DNA of 64,000 nt. Origin: Smallanthus sonchifolius. Lineage: Eukaryota; Streptophyta; Magnoliopsida; Asterales; Asteraceae. Every line of letters starts with the position of its first letter. Within the stretch, counting starts at the first letter, position 1. Both the position numbers and the translations under genes were made by a program. Location: NCBI GenBank assembly GCA_023525975.1, contig JAKNSE010000037.1, positions 5,872,501 through 5,936,500 of the forward strand. Reading direction: 5' to 3'. This document shows positions 22,364 to 33,104 of this stretch, in pieces. The notes beneath the pieces were generated by a model. The model ran no database searches, was not told where the DNA came from, and saw only the letters and a list, made by a program, of their open reading frames with translations.

Positions 22364-22713
22364 TGATACGGATCCGGGTACGCTTGAAGAACCACCCGAG
22401 AATGCTAGTTTTGGACACAACCCGTCAACCCGTGGCTAGTAGGAGCCGCCGGTTTTATTCACACCCATCCGACCTTTCATTTAAGCTTTGTCTCTTTTAT
22501 TTAAGTGTTTATTTTCTTCTTTATTGTGGGGATTTTCTTTCCATGTTTTGTTCTTTAGCTTTCCTATTTAAACTATTGTAATCGTGGGTTGGAGGGTTAA
22601 GTTTTAAAGAATATTATTGAACATTGTCTTCTTTGTTCTTTGTCGTTCGGTGTGCCGGAGATAGGTTATCACGCTAGGGTTTCTAGCGTCACTTCGTATA
22701 CGAATCCGTATCA
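22364..22713 (+). repeat. 3' LTR of nested Ty3/gypsy element
   Basis: 350 bp, TGATACGGATCC start and GTATCA end, followed by CTATG (target duplication copy). Confidence 0.9.
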
Positions 22714-23031
22714 CTATGGTTTTAGTCCAGTGTTGTCGCCGGAAATTGGTAGGAAAAAGAGGAAGAAGGCCAGCATGGAGATGATTAAATTAGAGGTTAA
22801 ATTGGGGATGATTAAAAAGTGAGTAAAAAGGTAAAGAAATAAAACAAATATGTAAAAGGACTGAAATACCCCTCATTTAACTGAGAAAAATTGATGATGT
22901 AAGATGACTGGATGAAAATGGCAAGATTTTAAAACCACAAGGACCCAGATACAAGAAAACAAACTATTAGACTAAAGTGGCAATTTTGAACAAACCACAT
23001 GGACGAAAATAACAGTTTACTCTTTATAATA

Positions 23032-26000
23032 AGTACAAGTTTGCGTTATAATCACGCTACCTATTATGGTGTATAGTCACTCTACTTAATTACGCTACGT
23101 GTTACACACATATATAATCATGCTACGTAATTACGTTACATATTCTAGTACTAGATTAATTATAAAAAAAAATTCTAATTGAGATGAACATGTATAGTAC
23201 TAGGTAGTATTCGTCTGAATACCCGAAATCAACCACACACCCGTTTACCCACATTAAAACCGAATATGTTTAATATATTATATAATCTTAACTAAATATA
23301 ATAAATAGTATTTTGAGTTGTTATTTGAAATTATTGAAGTTAACCAAATATAATAAATAGTATTTTGAGTTGCTATTTGAAATTATTGAAGTTATAGTAT
23401 TGTTGGAAGTGTAGTTAGGATATGATATTTTAAGTTGATTTTTGGGGTGAGTTTAAAATCAGGTTTGACAGATGGATACATATTTAACCCCATAAGAGCA
23501 TAAGCGGGTACACCAGATACCCACAAAGAAACTCATGAACCCGATAGGTATTGAGTAACGAATACCCGAAGGAATATGACAATGTCTAAGATAAGATTTT
23601 ATAATCAAATAAATGATTGAGATTACCAAATACTACTCTAAAAACAGGTATTTGCCATTACCAAATTTATAGCAAATACCAAAAACAGGTATTTTATTTG
23701 CCATTACCAAATTTATAGCAAATACTTGGTCCGTAGCTAATCATTTTGTCTTTGCTACACGGCTTTTTGTTACAAATAACATTTACTACAGATTTAGGTT
23801 TGGAATTTTTGCTACAAAATTTACCTACGTAATTTTGCCACCGGAATTTCGTATGTTTATTTTTTAAATTTTTTATGGATTTTGCTACAATTTTTATTAA
23901 AGAATTTTTAAGCTTTAATTTTCTTGATTTTGCTATGAAATTAAAGTAATTTAGTTTTTTTTTTCCTCTTTCAATAAACTAACTAATGATTGAATAGGTA
24001 AAAAAAATTTGAAAGGCAAATTTTATTTACATAAAACAACAACTAGTCAGTGGCTAGCAATACAAACAAGAAGTCAAGATATAATTAAACAATAGAAAAA
24101 CCAAACACAATAGCCTAACAAAGCCTAGGCCAGCCACCAACACCCTTAGACACACATCTAAAGATTGAATGAGCACCAATTTTCCCAAACTAATGAATTC
24201 AAATTAGCGCGATTTTTTATCCAAAGGAACCCAATCATCTTAATTTCTTCAATGATTTTCTTCACTGATTGAATACTTAAAATAATTTAAATGCCAAAGG
24301 CAAATGTTATAAAAGAATTTAATCACAAATGTATGTTTTGTGTGTATCACTTTGGGGCAACCGCACAAAGCCACAATAATGTGAAAATTTTACACAAAAT
24401 ATTATCATGTAATGATTTTTATTTTCAATGATTAAATAATAATCACGTGGTAAACTAATCACGTGGCACCGGTTATAATGATGTGACAAATGAAGAGATA
24501 TTTATGGTTAAATTAATTGAAAAACTAAAATAAATTTATTATAAATTTTAATTGCAATTATTTTTAATGTAAACAAACTTAAAAAGAAATACACAAACCT
24601 ATACTAATTACAACAATTGGGACACATAGTCACACACATATTCGATGATACAAAAGCCAAGCACATCATCGACACTACTACATCAGAGCAAATTTCGTCT
24701 CAAATGTGTAACAAAAGTTGAACATCCATCACTAGTTCGCGTTTGTGTATTGTAATTTCTTCTTTGTTTCTTGATTAGATATCCATTATAAGACAGACTG
24801 ATTTTGCGGTATGCTTAATTTTCATCACTTTTATAGAAAAAAGTTTAAATATGATGATGGATGGTTATTTTTGTCGTCGGATATTTGTCCCGATTTGACG
24901 TTTGTTGCTTGATAGTCATCAACAACATGGGCCCGACACTCTCTAACTTCAAAACAAAGATGAGTGTCACCATAAACAAGACAATTATCGTTCAAAATTA
25001 TCATCATCTATGTCTCACTTAAGTGCAAATTAGCATTCAACACTTACAAATGAATAATTCCGGCTTAATCTAAGATACAAAATGAATATGATCTTATAGC
25101 ATGTACTAATTCTCCAAATCTCACTTAAAGGTAAATTCTCAAATGATCCGAAAAAATATGTGTGTGCACGCACACGCGTGTGTGATAGAGACGGATGTAT
25201 ATGCCCATGTAAGTATGTATTGTAGACACTTGTTCAGTGGAATGTTATTAGTTTCATTTTAACTGATAACACAAACATCATCTCTAAGTTTTAGGAGGTC
25301 TTATATAAAGTTATTCTGATTAAAGTTAAAAAGGCGAAATAGAAAAACTTATATTAGACCTTTTATTATAACGTGTGGTCTTGACAAACGTCTCTTCCAT
25401 ATAAACTATGTAAAACGTTTATGCACTACTACACAAACACGCTAAGTAAAGGACGATAGATGAAAGGGTATGGAAGCCTCTTTTTAGTTCTAGTCTTAAA
25501 AATTATAAACATTCTTTGTTTAAAGGATATTTTTTTAGAATAAAATCAAACCCTTAAATTAATAAGAGAGATGATTACAATAAAGTGGCCGATATTTTAT
25601 AGCCGCTAGATTAGATAGATCTTGGTCATCATACATGTATGAAGAGCCCGGTCCTATTTCAGTGAAACCCTTGTATGTGTATTCATGAAGTTTATAATTT
25701 CTAAATTAAAAGATAGAGTACAATAATACGTAAGGGGATTATTTGAAATTTAAAGAAGTAGACAAAACTTGAAAAGCTAAGTTATCATTATTGAATGGAT
25801 GACTATACATTAATCATCTAAATCCACTCATGAGAATTATAATTATTTCTATTCAATGAATGTAGGAAAAGAAGAGGATTTAGACTCGTTAAAGCTTAAT
25901 GAAAAGTGTAGATATTGAATGGGTCGAGTTAAATGAATTAAATATAATATATATTATGATTTTTTTACGATAAATTTTTATTTTTTTTTGTTTTGGGCAA

Positions 26001-26261
26001 GGTTTGAACATACAACCTCTTCGTTGTGAGATCTCAAAAATAGATGAAAATACTTCAAACATCAGTCATTTTAATTACTAAATTTTATTCATTTATACTA
26101 ATGCAAGTGTCACTACAATTGGTCACCGTGGTCGGTAACTACGGTACCGGCCACGTGTTACTTTCTTAGTGGTCCAAGCCTTTATGTACAAGTGAATAAG
26201 TCGGGTACATGTTGGGTTTGCATTGAAATGTTTTTTATATATGTGTTAAATGGAAACTTCA
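23032..26261. other. Gene-free AT-rich region with small repeats
   Basis: No gene recognised in 3.2 kb. 23210-23590 is another ACCCG-rich block (TACCCGAAATCA shared with 1847-2153). 23641-23735 holds a tandem duplication (ACAGGTATTTGCCATTACCA and its near copy). 23740-23960 has repeated TTTGCTACA phrases that resemble transposon subterminal sequence. A purine-pyrimidine alternating GT/CG tract lies at about 25158-25182. Nothing else stands out. Confidence 0.5.
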
Positions 26262-26385
26262 AGCAAGTGGCCTGATCTAGTAGTCGTGGAACCTTTTCTC
26301 CCTCGTGTGGCGTGGGTTCGAATCACAACCCCACTCTTTCTGGTTTGGTGAAGTCACTGCTGACATCATAATTATTATTATTATT
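26262..26385 (+). mobile_element. tRNA-derived SINE-like element
   Basis: A-box-like AGTGGCCTGATCTAGTAG at about 26266-26283 and B-box GGGTTCGAATCAC at 26314-26326. It ends in an ATT repeat (ATAATTATTATTATT). A clear target duplication was not identified. A tRNA gene is unlikely because no cloverleaf can be completed. Confidence 0.55.
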
Positions 26386-26580
26386 TAAAATTTTATTTTA
26401 TTTTTTATTTCTTTTCTTAATAATTTAAATCTTTATACTTAATCTTAGGCTATAACTTTTAAAATATTTTTAGCGTTTTGACTTTTAAAATATCACGTTT
26501 TACAAAATTTCGAATACACCGTTGTCGTTTCGATATAAGTTTTATTTGAAACCGAATTTACCAAAAACCGAGTCGCCCTA

Positions 26581-27110
26581 ATGGTTTTACCTATGTTTTT
26601 TAAATTTATAAAAAAAAACGAACTGCCACCCCCTCCCTTAGCTGGTTCAACCCTTGTAGGACTACAGTCTTTAGTCGCGCCGGCTCCACCGCTTGCACGC
26701 CTATTGTTGGACTATGGGATCATTGACATTGGAAATTATGAATTATTGGTAAAATCAAGCAGATTATGGACTTTTGGCATAACTTTTGACTTACGAGTCG
26801 TGGACCGAGATTGAAGATTGTTTTATCTTGTTTTTCTTTTTATGATTTTTATTGTTTTCCAGTCTGAGCTTCCGGTCTCCTTACGCTCTGACTACAGGGG
26901 AGTATTGGAATATAGATTAGGGTTTATCATTATTGAGCTCACATGCCCAATTAGGCATTTAGGATTTCCTTCCGACGTTTATATATTGTAACGCAACCAT
27001 TCAATAATATTAATTCAGTATTCAATATCTCACACATACTTCATTCGGTTCAATTTAGTTTCATATAACTCACACATACTTCATTCAGTTCAATTTAGTT
27101 TCGTATAACG
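26581..27110. other. Possible LTR remnant with 40-bp tandem duplication
   Basis: 26900-27028 reads like the 3' end of an LTR (GGGTTT.., TATATATTGTAACGCAACC, TTCAATAATATTAATTC), but no matching start or target duplication was found. At 27029 and 27069 a 40-bp unit starting CTCACACATACTTCATTC is repeated. The 77-codon frame at 26581 has no recognisable similarity. Confidence 0.35.
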
Positions 27111-27319
27111 TGTGACCTTTAATAAAATCAGATGGGTTCAAATATTTTGAACAATGGGAAGTCATAATATAAAAAAAGCCAAATTTTTTTATAGTATCTT
27201 AAAGTTTTGATAAGTTACAAATCCTGCTTTTCTATACCAAACATGGCTTTTCTTGGGTTATGTCTACTTGTTTGTTCCACATAATAATGTATCTTTAGGC
27301 TAAGGAATAATACAAAAGA

Positions 27320-27800
27320 CAAAGCTCTTATTGAACCATGGTCCATAATAAATCTTGGACTTTAGCACCACTCCACCTCTAAATCAAACCATGGTTCTAA
27401 CCCCACCCCACCACCTCCAACAATACCCTCCCTAATCTTTTGTTAGCCCACGGTCCATAATACATCATGAACAAAGTCACGGTTAGCCACTCCATCTGGC
27501 ACCAACCTACCCTAAATCCCTAATACAATTATAGATGATGGACTTTGACATCAACCCACCTCTAAATTAAGCCATGACTACTCACACCACCTCACCCACA
27601 AGCTCTTATTAGACCATGGTCCATAATAAATATTAAACTTTTGGCACCACTACTCATCCAAATTTAGACATAGTTAGCCACTCGACCACAGCACCACCGG
27701 CATCAACCTTCCTCCAAATTAAACCCACCCCACCCTCATCCCGGCCAAATCCTACTCCACCTCGAACTCTTATTAGATCATGGTCCATTAACTTTGTCTC
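27320..27800. repeat. Degenerate CATGGTCCATAATA repeats
   Basis: The phrase CTCTTATTRRACCATGGTCC with ATAATAAA following recurs at about 27327, 27600 and 27768, and a weaker form at about 27440. Each is followed by CACC-rich text and AAAC/TAAACCATGG. This looks like an old, diverged tandem array of a CACC-rich unit of about 110-170 bp. No coding frame. Confidence 0.5.
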
Positions 27801-28979
27801 CGTCCTCTTTCAAACCATGGTTGCTTACTACCACACCACCCCCAAAAGGATAGCTAAGTTTTGGTGGTTTGGTTTGTTCACTATAAAGAGTGGGGTTGAG
27901 ATGTTTCTTGTAATAGATGTATGATTGGGGGATTGTTGGATTCGTTGGATGATTCTTTTATTGTTTTGATATTTTTTGGAATTAATACTCTTTTGTCTTG
28001 TAGAGTTTGTAATTAATTTGTCAGCATGTCATTTGAGGCTGACCCAAATTCTTCCATCCCAAAACATGTGTTGTGTTTATGCTTTTTTGTGTCTCATAAT
28101 TAATAAATATATTTTAATTTAACATTTTTTTAATTTTTTTCCTCTTGTCACCTGCAACAATAAACAGAGACAACTAATAAAATTATTTGTTAATAATATA
28201 GGGATCATGTCAAAATAGTAAAAAATAATGAAATTGACCAAATGCTTTGAAAGTATTGTTTATTAGACCATAAATACCCATTTTTTAAAATTAATAATAA
28301 CAAGATATTATTATAATTATTATTATTTACAATCACTGTCATCATCGTGCTTGTTATTATTATCAGGCATCGGTAGTAATTAAGTGCATCAATGGCAACT
28401 TTACATCAGTAGAAATTAAGCAATCAGTAGTAACATGGTCGATAGTAACTACTACGGTTACGATGGTTATAACTGACATGACTTTTCATGAAGAGTTGCC
28501 ATGATTCATTGTGGTATGTCAATCCATATATAAATGATTCATTTGGGTTGTTTTCGATAAAGATTTCACACTTTGTTTTTTTCAGTAAAGAACACTCGTT
28601 CTTAGAATTCACCTTCTATCTTATCCGATTATTCTCTCTTAGAATCCACCCTTTGTTTTATCTGATTATTGATTTCGTATACCGACGAAATACTTTTTTA
28701 GAATAACAAAGACAAATCTTTAATAGAAATTGAAAATAATATCTTTTTATCTTCTCCCCTCTTTGGCGCTCTCTCTCTCTCTATATGGATTTTGCAATAC
28801 ATGTGGATAAAGCCCATAAGCAGTGTTAGATTATTGGGCTTGAATCAAATCCAATCCAATATGCCAATTTCATCTCTGTATCTGAAAACATCTTAATTTG
28901 GTGGTCAATGTGATGATTTTTGTGAGGAAATATATAATGATATGACAATATGGTGACATATACCGACTGGTAATACTTG
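27801..28979. other. Spacer, no gene seen
   Basis: AT-rich. 28590-28670 has an imperfect internal duplication (CTTAGAATYCACC). A CT microsatellite is at about 28770-28783. Predicted short frames on both strands have no recognisable domains. Confidence 0.45.
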
Positions 28980-29165
28980 TAGATAAAGGTGCACAAAAAG
29001 ATCGGCTTGAGACCTGACCCGACCAGACAACCCAAACCCGGTTAAACCCAAACCGAGCCGGTAAAAAACCAGCCAAAACTACTCAAAACTGATAAAAAAA
29101 AGATCAAAACCTGGTCATGAAACCGATCTCAACCCGAACCGGTTTACAACCTGAACCGGTTAAAA
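28980..29165. mobile_element. hAT-like MITE rich in ACCGG
   Basis: Starts AAAGGTGCACAAAAAGATCGG and ends with ACCGGTTTGTGCATCTCT. The ends are imperfect inverted repeats (GGTGCACAAA / GATGCACAAA). The body is CCGAACC/AACCGGT repeats. A related fragment in the opposite orientation begins at about 29386 (GAGATGCATAAACCGGTTC). Target duplication unclear. Confidence 0.5.
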
Positions 29166-29882
29166 AAGAACCGGTTTGTGCATCTCTACTTAAATAGGTG
29201 AGGGATACCTGATGCGCCTAAGATATGGGCTTCGGTACAGGCTTAAAATATTCTTTTATTTAAAAGTAATGATTGATTGTTTATGTGCTTAAATCTCTAT
29301 AAAAGATATGGTTTAAAGATTAACGAGAAAATTAGTCTCGCGCTCCACGGCGGGAGGCGGACATATTTTAAACCATATGCAAGTAGAGATGCATAAACCG
29401 GTTCTTTTAAAAAAACCGATTCATGACCAAGTTTTGATTGTTTTTTGACCGGTTTTGAGTATTTTTGACATTTTACAAAGTTGAGGAGGGTTACCGACAC
29501 TTGTAAATGCATATGACAAAATTTGTTCCGGGACGCCAAGAAAAAAATATTAAACATAACCATAAATTATTATTATTTTTTAATTAACGAATGGGAGTTA
29601 CTGAGAAAAAAACCAGATTATATATATTGCAGGGAGTAAAATCGAAACTTTATAAACTTGATGAGTCGGTTTTGCCAGGTTACAAAGTTGAGGGGGGGGG
29701 TGTTGTCGGTGACAGGCCACCGACACTTCCGTTTAAGAGTACCAATAATATGATTTATGAACTATTTTGACTACATTTTTACGATAACTCGTCATGCATA
29801 GGTGACTTTATAAAGTATAAAATGGGTAGTGTCACCCTCTAGGCAAATTTTACATCATTCGTGGACGTGAGAGAAGTTGAGT
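29166..29882. other. Spacer with MITE fragment and G-run
   Basis: 29386-29472 is a truncated copy of the adjacent hAT-like MITE. 29680-29735 repeats phrases of 29472-29505 (TTACAAAGTTGAG, CCGACACTT) around a run of nine G (29692-29700). No gene. Confidence 0.5.
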
Positions 29883-30463
29883 GTTGGGAATTTCGCCAGT
29901 GGTGATCAGTTAGATTAGTTATCAAAAATGGTTGATAAATAATTTTAGATTAATCATAATTATTTAATAATTATTAATACGCAGCGGAATGAAACCGATT
30001 CAACACAAAATAAAACCCGACAGGATCTGGGTTACAAAACATACGAATACGGAATAAGATTAAATCTACCAATGAGATTAATTATACCTTCGTGGTTAAT
30101 GATTAACCGATCGAGACACCGAGGTACAACGAACCGATGCTAGATCACGAACCGAACGCGAGACACAGGAAGCGCCAGAGCTGGCCGGAAACGGGCAGGC
30201 AGCGGTGGCTGGGGCCGGCTTGGTGGTTTCGGGTATGGTGTTTGGCGTGTCGAACAAAAGGGAAAAAGCCAACTTCTTTTTCTTGCTTCGATCGAAAAAG
30301 AAAAAGGATGATAATCCTTGTGGCTAATCTTTTTTTCCCAGTTACAAAACAAAACAGAATTATTATATATATATTTAGATTAAAACCCTAAATCATATAA
30401 TAATCCTTTTAAATCACTATCGGGCCTCAAACCCAACAGTTAATGACAAGCCCGAAACCATTT

Positions 30464-30951
30464 ACCAAACCAAACCAAACGAAACGTACCCAGTATAATC
30501 CCACACATAGCTAACGCTATTAGTAGGGTCTGGGGAGGGTGTGATGAGAGCAAACCTTACCCCTATCCCAAGGGATAGAGAGGCTGCTCCCGTTTAGACC
30601 CCCGGCTCCATGGGAAAGAAAAAGATAAAAATATAAATAAAATTAATGAGTAATAAAGTAAAATAAATCTAACAGTAATCTAACAATTAGCAGTGTATGG
30701 CTAGAGTATATTAGTCACAAGAAACACAACACACCTACAAGAAACAAGACATACGCAAAAACTTTGCTAAACAACTCTACTCTCCCACACAACGGGTCAC
30801 TCATCCTAAAACCCTAATACGACGTCTCCATGAAATCCTATCATTGATCATGTCCTCTGAGAGGTGTAAATCTAGCAAATCAAGCCTAATCCTCTCATCC
30901 CACGTTAATTTCGGTCTCCCCCTGCTCCTTTTCCCCTCTACAACGAGCATT
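30464..30951 (-). mobile_element. 5'-truncated RTE-type LINE with 20-bp TSD
   Basis: Flanked by the perfect 20-bp repeat TGACAAGCCCGAAACCATTT (30444-30463 and 30952-30971). On the minus strand it encodes the C-terminal end of the LINE polyprotein and then a 3' UTR with AGGGGTAAGGTTTGCTC. It ends in TTTGGT repeats, as RTE elements end in short repeats rather than poly-A. Only the last 490 bp were inserted, the usual result of incomplete target-primed reverse transcription. Confidence 0.9.
30801..30950 (-). pseudogene. C-terminal end of LINE reverse transcriptase polyprotein
   Basis: The frame reads ..RSRGRPKLTWDERIRLDL then LHLSEDMINDRISWRRRIRV and LG-stop (TGA at 30801-30803). RGRPxxTW and the SWRRRIRV ending are characteristic of the plant RTE-type LINE C-terminus. 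Undamaged over about 50 codons, so the insertion is not very old. Confidence 0.85.
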
Positions 30952-31280
30952 TGACAAGCCCGAAACCATTTAATTTGTTTTAATAAAAGATTAAAACAAT
31001 AAATATATATTTATTATTTATAAACCTATATAAATAATAAATCATGTGTAACAAACAAATATATATAAAATATATCGTTTCGCTAACAGATCGTAATTAC
31101 CAGTTAAACGGGTTAAGTGGATTTAAATGTTCGTTGCCCAAGGTGTAACTCTTACGGGTCATAACTCGGTCAGTCGCGTTGTCCATCGGGTCGGTCCATA
31201 AATCCAACATTGAGTTCATAAGAAATGTCTTGCATCGAATATCATCAACGCGTGTTAGACGTATTGGCTGTGGATGAGTG

Positions 31281-31420
31281 GAGAACTCCACAGTTAAGCA
31301 TGTTTGAATGAGAGCAATCCAATGATGGGTGAACTTTTTTAAAAACCTCTACTTCTACAATAAAAAACAAATCCGTGAGCTAGTTATGGACAATAGAGAA
31401 TATTGGATGCTACGAGAGCC
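31281..31420 (+). mobile_element. Cassandra-like fragment with 5S rRNA-derived segment
   Basis: 31281-31334 holds GAGAACTCCACAGTTAAGCA and GATGGGTGA, derived from 5S rRNA. It is preceded by ATATCATCAACGCGTGTTAG and followed by AAAAAACAAATCCGTGAGCT, both shared with the copy at 59540-59680. The right end (TGTTACA) is missing. Confidence 0.65.
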
Positions 31421-31594
31421 ATATGGATGAAGACAACCTTGATATGCATGTTAATCATAATACCACATACTATTTTATATCCCAAAAGACTCATTCCACA
31501 AGTATCAAAACAACATATAATTTACACAAAAAAGCACACAAAATCAATAAAATTTTCTGTTTTTATAACGTGTGATGGCCTCTTTTTTCTGGCT

Positions 31595-31828
31595 TTAAAG
31601 TTGTAGAGCCGGTGGTGCTTTGCTTTTACCAAACATGAGACAGATGCCACCGCACCCAGAGACCTTCGGTGACAGCGGTTCAGTTGCGGGTTCAACCTCC
31701 ACGGTCCGATACGGTTTTGGGTCCTGTCTTTGTGACGCGGTTTTCGCTCTCTCTACTTGGTCATCCCATACAAACCCTGATGAGCCGGATCTTCTAAAAG
31801 ACACATTTGACCTTGGTAAACTAGCCAT
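31595..31828 (-). CDS. Small MAPK-substrate-like protein (At1g80180/MASS family)
   Basis: Intact 77-codon frame, single exon. N-terminal MASLPRSNVSFRRSGSSGFV followed by WDD matches the conserved start of this plant family (..SFRRxGSSGxVWDD). Later PLSPKVSGCGGICLMFGKS matches the conserved C-terminal SPK..GC..FG block. The SP dipeptide in it is the likely MAPK phosphorylation site. Family members in Arabidopsis are described as MAPK substrates acting in stomatal development. This protein is shorter than the Arabidopsis members known to me, with a reduced middle. The complementary-strand frame at 31620-31832 is a shadow. Whether it is expressed cannot be told from the sequence. Confidence 0.75.
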   Translation of the reverse strand: MASLPRSNVSFRRSGSSGFVWDDQVERAKTASQRQDPKPYRTVEVEPATEPLSPKVSGCGGICLMFGKSKAPPALQL

Positions 31829-31881
31829 CTAGTCAAAACCGGGTCGGACCGGTATGGCTTCTAATGGGTTTTGTGTTCAAG

Positions 31882-31915
31882 TGGTATGGTATGGTATGGT
31901 ATGGTATTGGTATGG
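31882..31915. repeat. TGGTA pentanucleotide microsatellite
   Basis: About five units of GGTAT in a row, then an imperfect unit, 55-85 bp upstream of the MAPK-substrate-like start codon. It may lie in its 5' UTR or core promoter. Confidence 0.9.
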
Positions 31916-32117
31916 CCGGCTGCTTAAAGGGTTGATTTTGGGTATAAATAATAAAGGAGGGAGAAGTTGACAAATGAGGCATAAATAGAGTAAGGGCATA
32001 ATATGGCATCTCTTGGAGTGTGAAATTACATAACTGTCCTTCGTGTAGAAATGTTGTTGACTAAAATTAATATAGAAGTCAAAATAGAATGTTTCATGGT
32101 TAGAAAGAAGTCAAGAA

Positions 32118-32233
32118 ATTAGGGTTGGTGGTTCAGTGGTAGAGGAAATTTTTTTAGGAACATTAAAGTTTAAGGAGATCATAGGTTCAAGTCTCATTCT
32201 CTACAGGAATTAAAAAATTTGCCTTCAAGAAAA
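32118..32233 (+). mobile_element. tRNA-derived SINE with 14-bp TSD
   Basis: A box TGGTGGTTCAGTGGTAG (about 32126-32142) and B box AGGTTCAAGTCTC (32182-32194). Short A-rich tail. Flanked by the perfect 14-bp repeat AAAGAAGTCAAGAA (32104-32117 and 32234-32247). Compact at 116 bp. No cloverleaf for a functional tRNA. Lies upstream of the MAPK-substrate-like gene. Confidence 0.8.
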
Positions 32234-32247
32234 AAAGAAGTCAAGAA

Positions 32248-33104
32248 GGTAAAGTCAATAGAAAACCAAAAAGTCAAGAACAAGTAGTTAAAAGACTTAA
32301 ACAGTGGTGCCAGAAATATTTTCTTGTGGGTTTGCTATTTTTTTATGCTCAAATTTCTAACAAGCCGACATAAAAAAAATGTTCAGTTCGGTTGATTGGG
32401 TCGGGTCGCACATAATAAAATATGATACAGTAATAAAAGTGCATCATCATTAGAAAAAAAATATTAAAGCGACAATGTCATTAGAAACTAAAAAACATTA
32501 GAATGTTTTTGCAGCATAACCGATGTTACGTCGCTACTACCTCTCAAAATGTCAACTTTTTTTTCATTTTTGAATGGGTTTAAATTAAAAGAAATTGAGT
32601 ATTAACGGTTTTGGACTCATCACTTGTGAGTTTACTAAAATGCGCTCATTAAAGGCCGTTGGACTGAGTTGTAATTCTTCTCCCTTTGTCGTTTATGTGT
32701 AAGAACTAGTTTTTTTTTTGGATTTATGGTCTTTATTTGATGGTGAGAAAAAAAATTGATTTTTTATATAATATTTTTGATCTCCACTTTAATTGTTCAA
32801 GTCCGACGTGTGAAAATTACATGTGTATTGGAATTAAAGGTGTTCAACAGAATAATAATCTATAAGAAACATCTTTATGATTTGTGAAAATTTATAAAAT
32901 CTTTTGGAGGAGCAAAAATGGTACCTCATGCAAGTCAAATTGCCATATAAAAGCAGGTTTTGCCAGTTTTTCTTGAAAGCATTTAATTCGTTCAAGGCCT
33001 CAAAAATGAACCAAAAAAAAGCATAGTTTCTTATCAAAAGAGCCAAACCCTAAACAATGTGAAATTGATATCCAACTCAGCACTGTACAGCAAAACAACT
33101 CGGT
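32248..33104. other. Spacer and probable 3' UTR of the CCCH gene
   Basis: No frame of interest. The part next to 33104 is presumably the 3' untranslated region of the minus-strand zinc-finger gene. No clear polyadenylation signal could be assigned. Confidence 0.4.

Larger units (their letters stand above)
15470..22713 (+). mobile_element. Ty3/gypsy LTR retrotransposon nested in the MULE
   Basis: LTRs at 15470-15823 and 22364-22713 (about 350 bp, more than 95% alike by eye) start TGATACGGATCCGGGTACGC and end ..GTATCA. The flanking 5-mers are CTACG (15465-15469) and CTATG (22714-22718), a target duplication with one transition. The internal order is gag, protease, RT, RNase H, integrase, as in Ty3/gypsy. 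The C-terminal integrase has a GPY/F-like module (KLHPRADGPFRVLKRISDNA) seen in chromovirus-type elements. The sub-lineage is not settled. The element is interrupted in integrase by a solo LTR (19440-21751). Confidence 0.9.
14905..23022. mobile_element. MULE-type MITE (869 bp without its nested insert)
   Basis: Terminal inverted repeats start GAGTAAACTGTTATTTTCGT at 14905 and end with the exact complement at 23022. They extend about 170 bp each with good similarity. The element is flanked by a perfect 9-bp target duplication, TTTATAATA (14896-14904 and 23023-23031), the length typical of Mutator-like transposition. A retrotransposon occupies 15470-22713. Without it, 869 bp remain and encode nothing. 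It lies about 100 bp upstream of the dynein light chain TATA region and so may affect that promoter. Confidence 0.9.
29883..31088. mobile_element. Candidate LTR remnant, split by a LINE
   Basis: Begins TGTTGGGAATTTCGCC and ends ..ATATCGTTTCGCTAACA, a TG...CA segment of about 700 bp once the LINE at 30464-30951 and its duplication are removed. The phrase ATACGCAGCGGAATGAAA near 29978 is of the kind seen in plant copia LTRs. The flanking 5-mers (TTGAG, GATCG) do not match, so this is tentative. The frames at 30137-30391 within it have no recognisable similarity. Confidence 0.35.

Noticed and set aside
25158..25182. GT/CG alternating tract as a regulatory Z-DNA element
   Set aside because: Too short and isolated to support a functional claim.
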